Assembly: GCA_947625045.1 (NCBI GenBank)
Contig: CANQMW010000006.1
Coordinates: forward strand, 49,556 to 113,555
From: an uncultured Oscillospiraceae bacterium
GTDB lineage: Bacteria; Bacillota; Clostridia; Oscillospirales; Oscillospiraceae
Direction: 5' to 3'
DNA: 64,000 bases
Shown here: positions 43,644 to 52,144 of the stretch, piece after piece
Layout: each line of letters opens with the position of its first letter
Position numbering within the stretch: the stretch's first letter is position 1
Program-made: the position numbers and the translations under genes
The notes under the pieces: model-generated
Databases searched by the model: none
What the model saw: only the letters and a program-made list of their open reading frames with translations
Told to the model about the DNA's origin: nothing

Positions 43644-45502
43644 ACGCGCTGTCGGAGCTGGCGCGGTATACGCTTGGTATGTTCCGGCCGCCTGCGGTGC
43701 AGACCGTTTCCGAGTGGGCGGACAAAAACCGGTTTCTCGTTTCTGAGAGCAGCGCGGAGCCTGGCGTATGGAGGACGGACCGCGCCCCGTATCAACGGGA
43801 GATCATGGACAGCTTTACCCAGCCGGGGATATGGCAGATCGTCATCATGGCGAGCGCCCAGGTGGGAAAGTCCGAGATCGAGCTTAACATGATGGGGTGC
43901 GCCATCGACAACGACCCGGGGCCGATGCTGTATATCCAGCCGACGGACAAGGTGGCAGAGGACTATTCCAAGCGGCGCATCCAGCCCATGATAAACGCCT
44001 GCCCCTCCCTGCGGGACAAGGTGTTCAAATCCCGGAGCCGGGACGCGGCGAACACCATCACCATGAAAACCTTTCCCGGCGGGAGTCTGGCCATCATCGG
44101 GGCGAACAGCCCGGCGGACCTTTCCAGTAAGCCGGTGCGGTATATCTTCATGGACGAGACAGACCGCTTCCCGGCCAGCGCCGGCGCTGAGGGTGATCCC
44201 CAGGAGCTCGCCGAGCGCCGTACAGAGACATACCGGCACAACCGGAAGATCGTAAAAACGTCCACACCGACGATAAAGGGGAAATCAAAAATTGAGAAAG
44301 ACTACATGAACGGGACACAGGAGGAGTGGCACACGGAATGCCCCCATTGCCACACCTTCAGTTTTATCCGCTTTGCCGACATCCACTTCGAGAAGGAGAA
44401 CTACACCAACGCCAGCGGCGACGAGGACTATCATGTGCAGGTCGTGACGTGGCGCTGCCCCACCTGCAAGAGGGATATAGGCGAGTTCGAGGCGAAGAGG
44501 CAGCCGGGGAAGTGGGTGCAGAAAAACCCCCAGGCCATAGAGAACGGCATCCGGTCCTTCCGGCTAAATGCGTTCATGAGCCCGTGGTCCGACTGGAAGG
44601 ACATCGTGTGGAAGTTCCTGAAAGCCGGAAAAGACCCGGAGAAGCTGAAAACCTTTTACAACACCATCCTGGGCGAGAGCTGGGAGGTACACACTGGCAG
44701 CGGCCTGGATGAAAAATTATATAAACGCCGGGAGCACTACGACGCAGAGGTGCCCACCGGCGTTCTTCTTCTGACAATGGGAATAGACACCCAGGACAAC
44801 CGACTGGAATACGAGGTCGTTGGCTGGGACCGGGACGGGCAAAGCTGGGGCATCAGCCGGGGCGTGATCCCGGGCCGGGCCGACGCCCCCGGGGTATGGG
44901 AGGAAGTGGACGCCCTTCTGGACAAGGAGTGGCAGATGAAAAACGGCATGAAAATGCGGATCCTGGCAACATTCATAGATTCCGGCGGCCACCACACCAC
45001 GTCCATATACAAGGAGTGCGCCAAGCGTCAGACCAGGCGCATCTGGCCCATCAAGGGCGAAAAGGGCGAGGGTAAGCCGGAGTGCCGTCCCATGAAGCGG
45101 GGCAAGGCCGAAGGCGCGGCGTTCATGCTGGGCGTTGACGCCGGCAAGGAAGGGATCATGTATGAGGCCGGGATCGACGAGCCGGGGCCCCACTACATGC
45201 ACTTCCCCGTCAACTACAAGGCGGGGTATGACATGGAATACTTCAAGGGCCTCATTTCCGAGCGCATGGAGATACACCGTAAGAGCGGCCGGGCCACCGT
45301 CGTATGGGAGCAATTCTACGAGCGGAACGAGCCGCTGGACTGCCGAAACTACGCCCGGGCCGCCTACCGCTATTTCCACTGGCGGTTTGACGACCTGGAG
45401 CGGACCATACACGGGGAGGCCGAGCCGGTGAAGGTCATCACACAAAAAGAGGCGACGAAGCGTAAGCAGCGGCACATCGTGAGCCGCGGGATCCAGGTAT
45501 AA
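43640..45502 (+). CDS. Terminase large subunit (lambda gpA type)
   Basis: Packaging motor and cos endonuclease, 620 residues. Family landmarks: SEWADKNRFLVSE, Walker A-like ASAQVGKSE near residue 75, Walker B YIFMDETDRF near residue 172, a mid-protein CPHCHTFSF/CPTCKRD zinc-like segment, and GIDTQDNRLEYEVVGW of the nuclease domain. gpA-type terminases package from cos ends, so the virion DNA probably has cohesive ends. gpW, portal and protease genes follow in lambda order. Confidence 0.93.
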   Translation: MNALSELARYTLGMFRPPAVQTVSEWADKNRFLVSESSAEPGVWRTDRAPYQREIMDSFTQPGIWQIVIMASAQVGKSEIELNMMGCAIDNDPGPMLYIQPTDKVAEDYSKRRIQPMINACPSLRDKVFKSRSRDAANTITMKTFPGGSLAIIGANSPADLSSKPVRYIFMDETDRFPASAGAEGDPQELAERRTETYRHNRKIVKTSTPTIKGKSKIEKDYMNGTQEEWHTECPHCHTFSFIRFADIHFEKENYTNASGDEDYHVQVVTWRCPTCKRDIGEFEAKRQPGKWVQKNPQAIENGIRSFRLNAFMSPWSDWKDIVWKFLKAGKDPEKLKTFYNTILGESWEVHTGSGLDEKLYKRREHYDAEVPTGVLLLTMGIDTQDNRLEYEVVGWDRDGQSWGISRGVIPGRADAPGVWEEVDALLDKEWQMKNGMKMRILATFIDSGGHHTTSIYKECAKRQTRRIWPIKGEKGEGKPECRPMKRGKAEGAAFMLGVDAGKEGIMYEAGIDEPGPHYMHFPVNYKAGYDMEYFKGLISERMEIHRKSGRATVVWEQFYERNEPLDCRNYARAAYRYFHWRFDDLERTIHGEAEPVKVITQKEATKRKQRHIVSRGIQV

Positions 45503-45514
45503 GGGGGTGCTGGC

Positions 45515-45757
45515 ATGAGCCATTTTGCAGACGCATTCAGCGTGTCGGAGCTGCAGAACCTTCTCCAGGCGTGGAAAGACTGCTATTTAGCCCTGGCGAC
45601 CGGCCAGGCGAAGTATTACCGCATCGGCACGCGGGAGTTCCAGACTATCGACCTGGACGAGATAAAGGACCAGATCAAGGCCCTGCAGGACGCCATAGAC
45701 GAGAAGAACGGGAACAAAAAGGCCCGCGTCCGCCGTGTGGTGTTCCGGGACCTGTGA
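45515..45757 (+). CDS. Head-tail joining protein gpW
   Basis: Eighty residues with the gpW pattern: LQNLLQAWKDCYLALATGQA, YYRIGTREFQTIDLDEI, IKALQDAID. gpW (68 residues in lambda) stabilises packaged DNA at the portal. Located between terminase and portal exactly as in lambda. Start ATG after GGGGGTG. Confidence 0.88.
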   Translation: MSHFADAFSVSELQNLLQAWKDCYLALATGQAKYYRIGTREFQTIDLDEIKDQIKALQDAIDEKNGNKKARVRRVVFRDL

Positions 45758-45770
45758 GGAGTGACGCAGT

Positions 45771-47366
45771 ATGAGCAACGAAAATACCACTTTCCGGGTT
45801 CGGCCGAAGCGGGTCATGGAGCAGGAGCGGAGGCCAAGGCGTCCCGCGGGCGCGCCGCGCATGAGCTACGCCAACCACGGGGCCAGCCGGACGCTGAACA
45901 GCCTGATCGGCTGGAACGTGAGCGACGGCAACGCCGAGGACGATATCGACCTGTATTCCTCCACCCTGCGAAAGAGGGCGCGGGACCTGTACGCCGGCGG
46001 CGGCCTGGGCCGCAGCGGCCCGCAGACGCTCACCACCTCTGTTGTCGGCTGGGGCATCCAGCCGAAGCCCAAGATCGACGGCGAGTTCCTGGGCATGTCC
46101 GACGAGGAGCGGGAGGAAGCGGAGCGGAATATTCTGCGGGAGTTCCGCCTTTGGGCGGGCAACGTCATGTGCGACGCTGAGCGGCAGCAAAATTTTTACG
46201 GCCTGCAGGAGCTCGCTTTTCGGTCCATGCTCATGAGCGGGGACGTGTTCGCCCTGTTCGGCATGGAGGTGAATAAGCGGACCCCCTACCAGACTACGAT
46301 ACGCCTTCTGGAGGCAGACCGCATCTGCACGCCGGATTCTTCCGGGGACAGCGAGAGCACGGCGACAGACAGCGGCGGCCGCATCATCGACGGCGTGGAG
46401 GTAAGCAATACCGGCGCGGTGATCCGCTATTGGATCGCCAGCAGGAGCCCCACCGCCGAGAACGACGACAGGGAACTGACCTGGGCGCCCATAGATGCGT
46501 TCGGAAAGGACACGGGCTATCCCAACATCCTGCAGATCATGACCCATGAGCGGCCGGAGCAGCGCCGGGGCATCCCCTTTGTCGCGTCTGAGATCGAGCA
46601 GATCAAGCAGCTTTCCCGGTACATGGGCGCGGAACTGGCCGCCAATGTGGTCTCCGCCATGCTGACGGCTTTTATCGTGTCTGACGACGAGGACGGGACC
46701 CCTGGCCTGGAGGACGCGGTGAACCCGGACGAGAAGATAACGGACGACGAACTGAGCCTGGAGCTTGCTCCCGGCGCTGTGTATGAGCTCCCGCCGGGGA
46801 AGAAGGTGGAGACCGTCAACCCTCTGCGGAGCAATTCCCAGTTTGAGCCGTTTGTAAATACCCTCATCATGGTCATAGCGTCCAGCATGGGGATCCCGAA
46901 AGAGGTCCTTGTCAAGAAGTACGAGAGCAACTACACCGCGGCCCGCGCCGCGCTGCTGGACTTCTGGAGGACGGTCCGGGTGTACCGGACCAAGTTTAAC
47001 GACACGTTCAACCAGCCTGTGTATGAACAGTGGCTTTCCGAGGCCGTGGCGGCCGGACGCATCAACGCGCCCGGCTTTTTTGATGACCCGGCTATCCGCG
47101 CTGCCTGGTGCGGGTGCTCCTGGACGGGCGCCAGCATGGGCCATGTGGACCCGTTGAAGGAGGTCAACGCCGCGGAAAAGCGGATCTCCAACAACATCAC
47201 GACCCAGGAGCAGGAGGCCGCCGAGTACAACGGGAATGACTGGGCGGCGAATATCCGCCAGCGACGCCGGGAGATCGAGGCCCTTGCAGATACGCAGGCG
47301 GCGACCGCCAAGACGGATGATACGCCGACCGACGACAACAACGACGACGAGGAGGATGAAAAATAA
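45771..47366 (+). CDS. Portal protein (lambda gpB family)
   Basis: Dodecameric ring through which DNA enters the head, 531 residues. Recognisable segments: SYANHGASRTLNSLIGW, the DLYSSTLRKRARDLYAGGGLG block, IRLLEADRICTPD, and SSMGIPKEVLVKKYESNYTAARAALLDFWR. Acidic C-terminal tail (DDNNDDEEDEK). Its last base is the first base of the protease ATG (TAATG). Confidence 0.94.
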   Translation: MSNENTTFRVRPKRVMEQERRPRRPAGAPRMSYANHGASRTLNSLIGWNVSDGNAEDDIDLYSSTLRKRARDLYAGGGLGRSGPQTLTTSVVGWGIQPKPKIDGEFLGMSDEEREEAERNILREFRLWAGNVMCDAERQQNFYGLQELAFRSMLMSGDVFALFGMEVNKRTPYQTTIRLLEADRICTPDSSGDSESTATDSGGRIIDGVEVSNTGAVIRYWIASRSPTAENDDRELTWAPIDAFGKDTGYPNILQIMTHERPEQRRGIPFVASEIEQIKQLSRYMGAELAANVVSAMLTAFIVSDDEDGTPGLEDAVNPDEKITDDELSLELAPGAVYELPPGKKVETVNPLRSNSQFEPFVNTLIMVIASSMGIPKEVLVKKYESNYTAARAALLDFWRTVRVYRTKFNDTFNQPVYEQWLSEAVAAGRINAPGFFDDPAIRAAWCGCSWTGASMGHVDPLKEVNAAEKRISNNITTQEQEAAEYNGNDWAANIRQRRREIEALADTQAATAKTDDTPTDDNNDDEEDEK

Positions 47367-48583
47367 TGCCGAACCGCGACTGTTTCCAGATACGATACAC
47401 CGCCCCGCGCATGATCGCGGGGACGGACGAAGCGGAGATCATGCTTTACGGCGAGATCGTCCAGGACTACCCCAAGTGGTACAAGGAGAATTACCCGGAG
47501 GATAAGAGCGCCGCAGACTTTGACAAGGCCATCAAGGAGGCCAAGGCCGCCGGCGCGAAGAGCCTTCTCCTGCGGATCAACAGCCCGGGCGGCATTGTGA
47601 CCCAGGCCGTTGCCATGCGGGCCATTCTCACCGGAGCGGGCTTTGAGAGCATCAAGGTCCGCATAGAGGGCATGTGCGCCAGTGCGGCGACGATCCCCGC
47701 CAGCATCCCGGGTGCCCACGTGGTGATAACCCCTGGGAGCGAGTACATGATACATAACCCCTGGACGTGGACCGTCGGAAACGCCAATGAGATGGAGCAG
47801 GAGGTCGAGCATCTGCGGAGTCTGGAAAAGACCAGCAGGGGATTTTACGTCACCAAGACCGGCCAGAGCGACGAGCAGATCAAGGCGTGGATGGATTCCG
47901 AAAAGTGGTTCACCGCTGAGGAGGCTGTCAAATACGGCTTCGCGGACGAGCTGGCCGAGGAAGCGACCGCGGGGGAAGCGGCCGCCTGCGTGACCCAGGA
48001 CGTGATGGACGTTATGCGAAGCATATACAAGGCGGTCCCGTACCAGATCGCCATCCTGGGGGAAACGGAGCTGGACGGCGACGGCCAGGAAGATGACCCT
48101 GCGGAGGACGCGGGGGATGAAGATGTCAGTAACGGTGCCTCTGTTGCCGGGGAGCCGACTGAAAATAATTCTATCGAGGAGGACAATCGAGAAATGGACA
48201 TGAGCAACATTACCCCTGAGATGCTCCAGACGGAAAACCCGGCCCTGTTCCAGCAGGTCCAGCAGACGGCAATCGAGAACGAGCGCCGGCGCCTGGAGGA
48301 CATCGACGCACTGACCCTGCCCGGCTGTGAGGCCATGGCGGCAGAGGCCAAGAAGGACGGAACTTCCGCCCTGGAGTTCCAGAAGAAGGTCGTGGCCGCG
48401 CAGAAGGCAAAGGGCGCCCAGTTCCTGGCCGACCGGCAGAAGGAGACCGAGCCCGCACAGCAGGTCCCGGCCGGTGCTGCCGACGGCGGCAAGACCGAGG
48501 AGCAGATGATCGCGGACAACGCGAAGGACATTGCCGAGTACGCGAAGATGTACAACGGCGATAACAACGCCACGATGTTCTGA
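47366..48583 (+). CDS. Head maturation protease (ClpP-like) with scaffold-like C-terminus
   Basis: A 405-residue prohead protease. The N-terminal ~210 residues have the ClpP/S49 fold: LLLRINSPGGIV, catalytic Ser in GMCASAAT, His in MIHNPWTW, then WFTAEEAVKYGFAD. The remaining half is acidic and helical (NERRRLEDIDALTLPG) like phage scaffolds. A second start with an excellent ribosome site occurs at 48194, giving a separate scaffold as for lambda C/Nu3. Confidence 0.9.
   Translation: MPNRDCFQIRYTAPRMIAGTDEAEIMLYGEIVQDYPKWYKENYPEDKSAADFDKAIKEAKAAGAKSLLLRINSPGGIVTQAVAMRAILTGAGFESIKVRIEGMCASAATIPASIPGAHVVITPGSEYMIHNPWTWTVGNANEMEQEVEHLRSLEKTSRGFYVTKTGQSDEQIKAWMDSEKWFTAEEAVKYGFADELAEEATAGEAAACVTQDVMDVMRSIYKAVPYQIAILGETELDGDGQEDDPAEDAGDEDVSNGASVAGEPTENNSIEEDNREMDMSNITPEMLQTENPALFQQVQQTAIENERRRLEDIDALTLPGCEAMAAEAKKDGTSALEFQKKVVAAQKAKGAQFLADRQKETEPAQQVPAGAADGGKTEEQMIADNAKDIAEYAKMYNGDNNATMF
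48194..48583 (+). CDS. Nested in-frame scaffold protein (Nu3-like)
   Basis: In frame inside the protease gene, ATG 48194 is preceded ten bases upstream by GAGGAGGA, one of the strongest ribosome sites in the region, and a second ATG follows at 48200. The product would be 129 residues: charged, helical, ending in NNATMF. Lambda makes its scaffold Nu3 in exactly this way. Inference from the site; no direct proof. Confidence 0.55.
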   Translation: MDMSNITPEMLQTENPALFQQVQQTAIENERRRLEDIDALTLPGCEAMAAEAKKDGTSALEFQKKVVAAQKAKGAQFLADRQKETEPAQQVPAGAADGGKTEEQMIADNAKDIAEYAKMYNGDNNATMF

Positions 48584-48596
48584 AAGGAGAAGGACC

Positions 48597-49022
48597 ATGA
48601 GCGATCTGTATAACGTCATCGGCAAGAGCGAGTACGACCAGCTTCTTTCCGATCCCCTCAACGGGGATGTTATCTCCATCCCCTGTAAGCCCGGCAACGG
48701 CGCCATCAAGCGCGGCACTGTGATGTTCCGCGGCGAAAATGGCCTGTGGGAGCCTGCCACCACCGCCGAAGTGACGGTGGAAAAGCAGCTCGCCGTGCTG
48801 AACGAGGCCGTTGACACCGGCAGCGCCCCGGGCGGCGGCGAGACCGTCACCGCGGAGGAGGCGGCCGCCTACCGGGCCGGCAGCTTCATTGACGGCCGCG
48901 TGACCCTGAAAGACAACGAGGCCCTGACCGACGCCAACAAGGTCATCCTGCGTCTGCAGGGTATCGTGTTCGACCAGATGGAGAGCACCAAGACCTTTGA
49001 CAACAAAGTGTCGGGGGAATGA
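48597..49022 (+). CDS. Head decoration protein (gpD-like)
   Basis: A 141-residue protein between protease/scaffold and major capsid, the place of lambda gpD. Segments GDVISIPCKPGNGAIKRGTV and EKQLAVLNEAVDT, and the AAYRAGSFIDGRV block, suit the beta-tulip decoration fold with a longer loop. It caps the capsid three-fold axes. Start ATG after AAAGGAGAAGG; overlaps next gene by four bases. Confidence 0.75.
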   Translation: MSDLYNVIGKSEYDQLLSDPLNGDVISIPCKPGNGAIKRGTVMFRGENGLWEPATTAEVTVEKQLAVLNEAVDTGSAPGGGETVTAEEAAAYRAGSFIDGRVTLKDNEALTDANKVILRLQGIVFDQMESTKTFDNKVSGE

Positions 49023-49399
49023 TTAGCCTCGCCGTCAATGCGGCGGACGGCGGGGCCCAATACTACGGCAAAAAGGTGTCCGAGCTGCAGGAGAACGTCA
49101 ATGTTTCCGAGGATGCCATATCCGGCGAGCTGAAAAGCGTCGAGGATTATTCCGAGGCGTTCCCGGATGAAAAATCCGGGCATTTTCTCGCTCTGACCTT
49201 CACCTTTGACGAGGGAACCACCGTCAAGACGAAGGTGATAGGCGGGAAAAACACGGATGTTGACGCCACCAAGGACAAGTATTGCGTGTACCTCATCCAG
49301 AACAAGGACACGCAGAAGATCCAGATCACCGCAACGAAGGGCGAGCAGAGCGTCGAAAAGACGTACAGCCTTACGGGGCTCGTCCTCGCGGAAAATTAA
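49019..49399 (+). CDS. Hypothetical head-region protein, possible Ig-like decoration
   Basis: A 126-residue beta-rich protein (FLALTFTFDEGTTVKTKVIGG, KYCVYLIQNKDTQKIQITAT, EKTYSLTGL), coupled by overlap to the decoration gene. It is not part of the lambda head set. The strand pattern suggests an immunoglobulin-like or C2-type head decoration; unproven. Confidence 0.55.
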   Translation: MISLAVNAADGGAQYYGKKVSELQENVNVSEDAISGELKSVEDYSEAFPDEKSGHFLALTFTFDEGTTVKTKVIGGKNTDVDATKDKYCVYLIQNKDTQKIQITATKGEQSVEKTYSLTGLVLAEN

Positions 49400-49421
49400 T
49401 TTTTGAGAGGAGCAAAACGAT

Positions 49422-50468
49422 ATGGATATCTATTCTACCCGCGCCCAGCTCGCGGCCATCGAACTGATGCCCCGCGAGTATTCCGTGCTGTATGACATGT
49501 TCGCCACCGACATGGGCGCCGTCGAGGACGACAAGGCCATCTATGACTTCCGCAAGGGCGACCGGCGCATGGCCCCCACCGTCCACCCCGGCACCGGCGG
49601 CGTCATCATGGGCCGTACCAGCTTTGAGACCCGGGAGATCGGCTTCTGCACCATCGCCCCGGAGCGCATCATTGAGGTGGACAACCTCAAAGGCCGCACC
49701 TTCGGCGAAAACGTGCTGGGCGCCATGACCCCCCAGGAGCGGGAAAAGAAGCTGCTGGCCCGGGACATGGTGGAAATGCGGAAGGCCATCCAGCGCCGCC
49801 GCGAGTGGATGGTCCGCCAGGTCATTCTGACCGGCAAGCTGTCCGTGTTCAACTACACCAACGAGGGCCGGGGCATCGCCGCCTCCATGATCGCCGACTA
49901 CGGTTTTACCAACAACTTCACCCCGGAGACCCAGTGGAACCAGCCGGGCGCGAAGATCGACGACGACATGCACAGGATATTCGACATGGTGTATGACGGC
50001 TGCGGCTTCGTGGACGTGATGGTCATGGCCCCCGACGTGGCCGCCTGCCTGCGGGACAACTCCGACCATATCAGACTGTTTGACGGCCGCAACATCGACA
50101 TGGGCAAGCTGAACACCCGGTATCGCGGCGCCGGCCTGCGCTTCATTGGCTGGAACAGCGACGGCGTGGAGATGTACTCCGTGTCCGGGTCCTTCATCGA
50201 CGACGACGGCGTGGCAAAGCCCCTGCTGCCCAGCGGCAAGCTGATCGCCGGCGGCAAGGGTACGCTGGTAAAGGTCCCCCACGGTCCCGTGACCCAGGTG
50301 GAGGAGCCCGGCCCCAACGCCCAGCACAAGACCTACATCAAGAAAGAGGTCCCCCTGCGGTCCGGCTCTGTCGAGAGCAACGCCATCAAGAACCGCATCA
50401 CCTCCTGCCCGACGGTCGTTCCGTTCAACGTGGACGCCTGGGCCGTGGCAACCGTGATCGAAGCGTAA
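49422..50468 (+). CDS. Major capsid protein (lambda gpE family)
   Basis: Builds the icosahedral head, 348 residues close to lambda gpE (341). Recognisable N-terminal DIYSTRAQLAAIELMPREYS, middle TRETGFCTIAPERIIEVDNL-like block (ETREIGFCTIAP), VRQVILTGKL and C-terminal SCPTVVPFNVDAW. Start ATG after GAGAGGAG. Codon usage is highly C-ending, as for an abundant protein. Confidence 0.93.
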   Translation: MDIYSTRAQLAAIELMPREYSVLYDMFATDMGAVEDDKAIYDFRKGDRRMAPTVHPGTGGVIMGRTSFETREIGFCTIAPERIIEVDNLKGRTFGENVLGAMTPQEREKKLLARDMVEMRKAIQRRREWMVRQVILTGKLSVFNYTNEGRGIAASMIADYGFTNNFTPETQWNQPGAKIDDDMHRIFDMVYDGCGFVDVMVMAPDVAACLRDNSDHIRLFDGRNIDMGKLNTRYRGAGLRFIGWNSDGVEMYSVSGSFIDDDGVAKPLLPSGKLIAGGKGTLVKVPHGPVTQVEEPGPNAQHKTYIKKEVPLRSGSVESNAIKNRITSCPTVVPFNVDAWAVATVIEA

Positions 50469-50479
50469 GGAGGGCCGCT

Positions 50480-50947
50480 ATGTTCCAGGCAAAACACCAC
50501 GTCACGCTGGGCGGGCGTCACTACCTGCCCGGTGAAATGATCGAGGGGAAGGTGCCGGAATGGTGGCTGTCCGTCGGCGCTGCCGTGCAGGTGGACGACG
50601 AGCCGGAGAGCGGGACCACCCCGCTTTCCGGCGGGCAGGACGACACCGACCAGACCGACCAGGGCCAGGAGTCGGAGGAGACCGACCAGAGCCAGGAGTC
50701 GGAGGAGACCGACCAGAGCCAGGAGTCGGAGGAGACCGACCAGAGCCAGGAGTCGGAGGAGACCGACCAGGGCCAGGAGTCGGAGGAGACCGACCAGACC
50801 GACCAGAGCGACCAGGAGGAGGAGTTCGACCAGGAGGCCGCGCCGCTGGAGATCAACGTTTCCGCCGGTATCATCCCCCCGCCTGAGCAGGAGAAACCGG
50901 AGAAACCGGAGAAGCCCAGCAGGACCCGCAGGAACGGAGGTAAATAA
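50480..50947 (+). CDS. Head-region protein with acidic nonapeptide repeats
   Basis: A 155-residue protein. Residues 1-45 form a small globular start (KHHVTLGGRHYLPGEMIEG) resembling phage head-tail fitting proteins; then five tandem DQ(S/G)QESEET repeats make a long acidic stalk, followed by a Pro-Glu-Lys-rich tail ending RTRRNGGK. Not recognised as a whole. Start ATG after AAGGAGGG. Confidence 0.65.
   Translation: MFQAKHHVTLGGRHYLPGEMIEGKVPEWWLSVGAAVQVDDEPESGTTPLSGGQDDTDQTDQGQESEETDQSQESEETDQSQESEETDQSQESEETDQGQESEETDQTDQSDQEEEFDQEAAPLEINVSAGIIPPPEQEKPEKPEKPSRTRRNGGK
50657..50791 (+). repeat. Five tandem 27-bp repeats
   Basis: Exact 27-base units at 50657, 50684, 50711, 50738 and 50765, differing only at one base (GGCC or AGCC). 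Each encodes DQ(G/S)QESEET. Near identity at silent positions points to recent duplication and probable copy-number variation. Confidence 0.92.
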
Positions 50948-50949
50948 GC

Positions 50950-51126
50950 ATGAAAGTCAAGATCCTGAAAACGGGAAAGACCGAGGAGCACGCCGCCGCC
51001 TACGCTGCCAGGCTCATTGAGCAGGGCCGCGCCATCGTGGCGCCGGCTGCCAAGGCCAAGCCCGCAAAGCCCGCCAGGCACGAATCCGCGGCCCCCGCCC
51101 CGGCCGACGAAGCGAAGAAGGAGTGA
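50950..51126 (+). CDS. Small Ala/Lys-rich phage protein
   Basis: Fifty-eight residues beginning KVKILKTGKTEEHAAAYAARLIEQGRAIV, then an Ala-Pro-Lys-rich tail. The start and helix match small phage connector-region proteins often found after the capsid gene. ATG 50950 follows GGAGG; the next gene begins six bases later. Confidence 0.6.
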   Translation: MKVKILKTGKTEEHAAAYAARLIEQGRAIVAPAAKAKPAKPARHESAAPAPADEAKKE

Positions 51127-51132
51127 TCGGCC

Positions 51133-51477
51133 GTGTCGCTGAAAGACAGGATAGCCAATGACATCAACCGCGTGTTCATGAATATGGACCACTTTGCCGA
51201 GACCCACTTCTGGAACGGCGTGCAGATAACGTGCGTGCCAGACGAGGAGGAATCTCTAAAGCGGAAGAACAACAACGTCAACGACATCTCCTGGGACAAC
51301 AACATTCGGGAGATCCTGATACACACGCCGCTTAAGTCCTTCCCCGGCGGCAAAGAGCCGGAGCCGAACACGCAGGTCATGTTCGATAAGCGGACCATGT
51401 GGGTGAAGGACATCCAGCACAACATGGGAATGCTGGATATCCTCCTTTCGGCGAAGGATCCGAGGGCGCTGGAATGA
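51133..51477 (+). CDS. Head-tail connector/stopper-type protein
   Basis: A 114-residue protein from GTG 51133 after AAGGAG. LKDRIANDINRVFMNMDHFAETHFWNG and FDKRTMWVKDIQHNMGML match the small neck proteins (lambda FII/ATP-binding sugar-like position) found between head and tail genes. Overlaps the next gene by four bases. Specific neck role (stopper or completion) not resolved. Confidence 0.6.
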   Translation: MSLKDRIANDINRVFMNMDHFAETHFWNGVQITCVPDEEESLKRKNNNVNDISWDNNIREILIHTPLKSFPGGKEPEPNTQVMFDKRTMWVKDIQHNMGMLDILLSAKDPRALE

Positions 51478-52130
51478 GAACTACGGAACGCCTGCGCGGT
51501 CTGAAAGAGTGGACCTACGACAGCGTATGCAAAGGGCGGGAGTATAAGGCGCCGGCCCCCGATATGGATATGACCAAGATCATCCGCAAGGAGCCCAGCT
51601 GCTATCTCGGCTGGGCTCCTTCTCGTTTGAGCAAAGGCGAGTTTGTGACGGAGGCGGGCACGGTCTGTCCGGGGATCCTCATAATGCCCAATCAGGCATA
51701 CGTGAAATACACGGAGGAAAAGCGCTTCGACCGCTACAACAACATCCACCGGCCCCAGGAGATGGGCCAGCATCTTTCCGTCAGCATCCTTTTCAGCGTC
51801 TACGAGCCGGGGACCCGGCTCCCCGGTTTCATCGACAGCGCCGGGGAGAACGGGGAGGGCATGGATATGTCCCTCATCCTGGAGGGGACCGAACAGGGCC
51901 TCATGACGCTGATGAACTGGATGGACGACTTCAAGATCAAGCTGCTGGAACAGAAGCATATCCCGAATACGGACCTGTATGTGGAGGAGGACACCATCAC
52001 CTACAGCATGTACACGGACCAGAACTACGTCGTTGACAAGAGGCCGATCTATTACGGGTTCGTCAACGCCTCCTTCATGTGCTACGTGGAGGAGGGGCAA
52101 AACCCGGACTTTGAAAAATACCTGAATTAG
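51474..52130 (+). CDS. Phage tail/neck protein
   Basis: A 218-residue protein from an ATGA overlap. Segments MRTTERLRGLKEWT, RLPGFIDSAGENGEGMDMS and TDLYVEEDTITYSMYTDQNYVVDKRP are not a family I can name with certainty; position right before the sheath gene suggests tail terminator or neck completion. Confidence 0.55.
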   Translation: MRTTERLRGLKEWTYDSVCKGREYKAPAPDMDMTKIIRKEPSCYLGWAPSRLSKGEFVTEAGTVCPGILIMPNQAYVKYTEEKRFDRYNNIHRPQEMGQHLSVSILFSVYEPGTRLPGFIDSAGENGEGMDMSLILEGTEQGLMTLMNWMDDFKIKLLEQKHIPNTDLYVEEDTITYSMYTDQNYVVDKRPIYYGFVNASFMCYVEEGQNPDFEKYLN

Positions 52131-52144
52131 GAGGAAAGCGAATC

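Noticed and set aside
50657..50791. 27-bp repeats as a CRISPR array
   Set aside because: Units are head-to-tail without spacers and encode a nonapeptide repeat.
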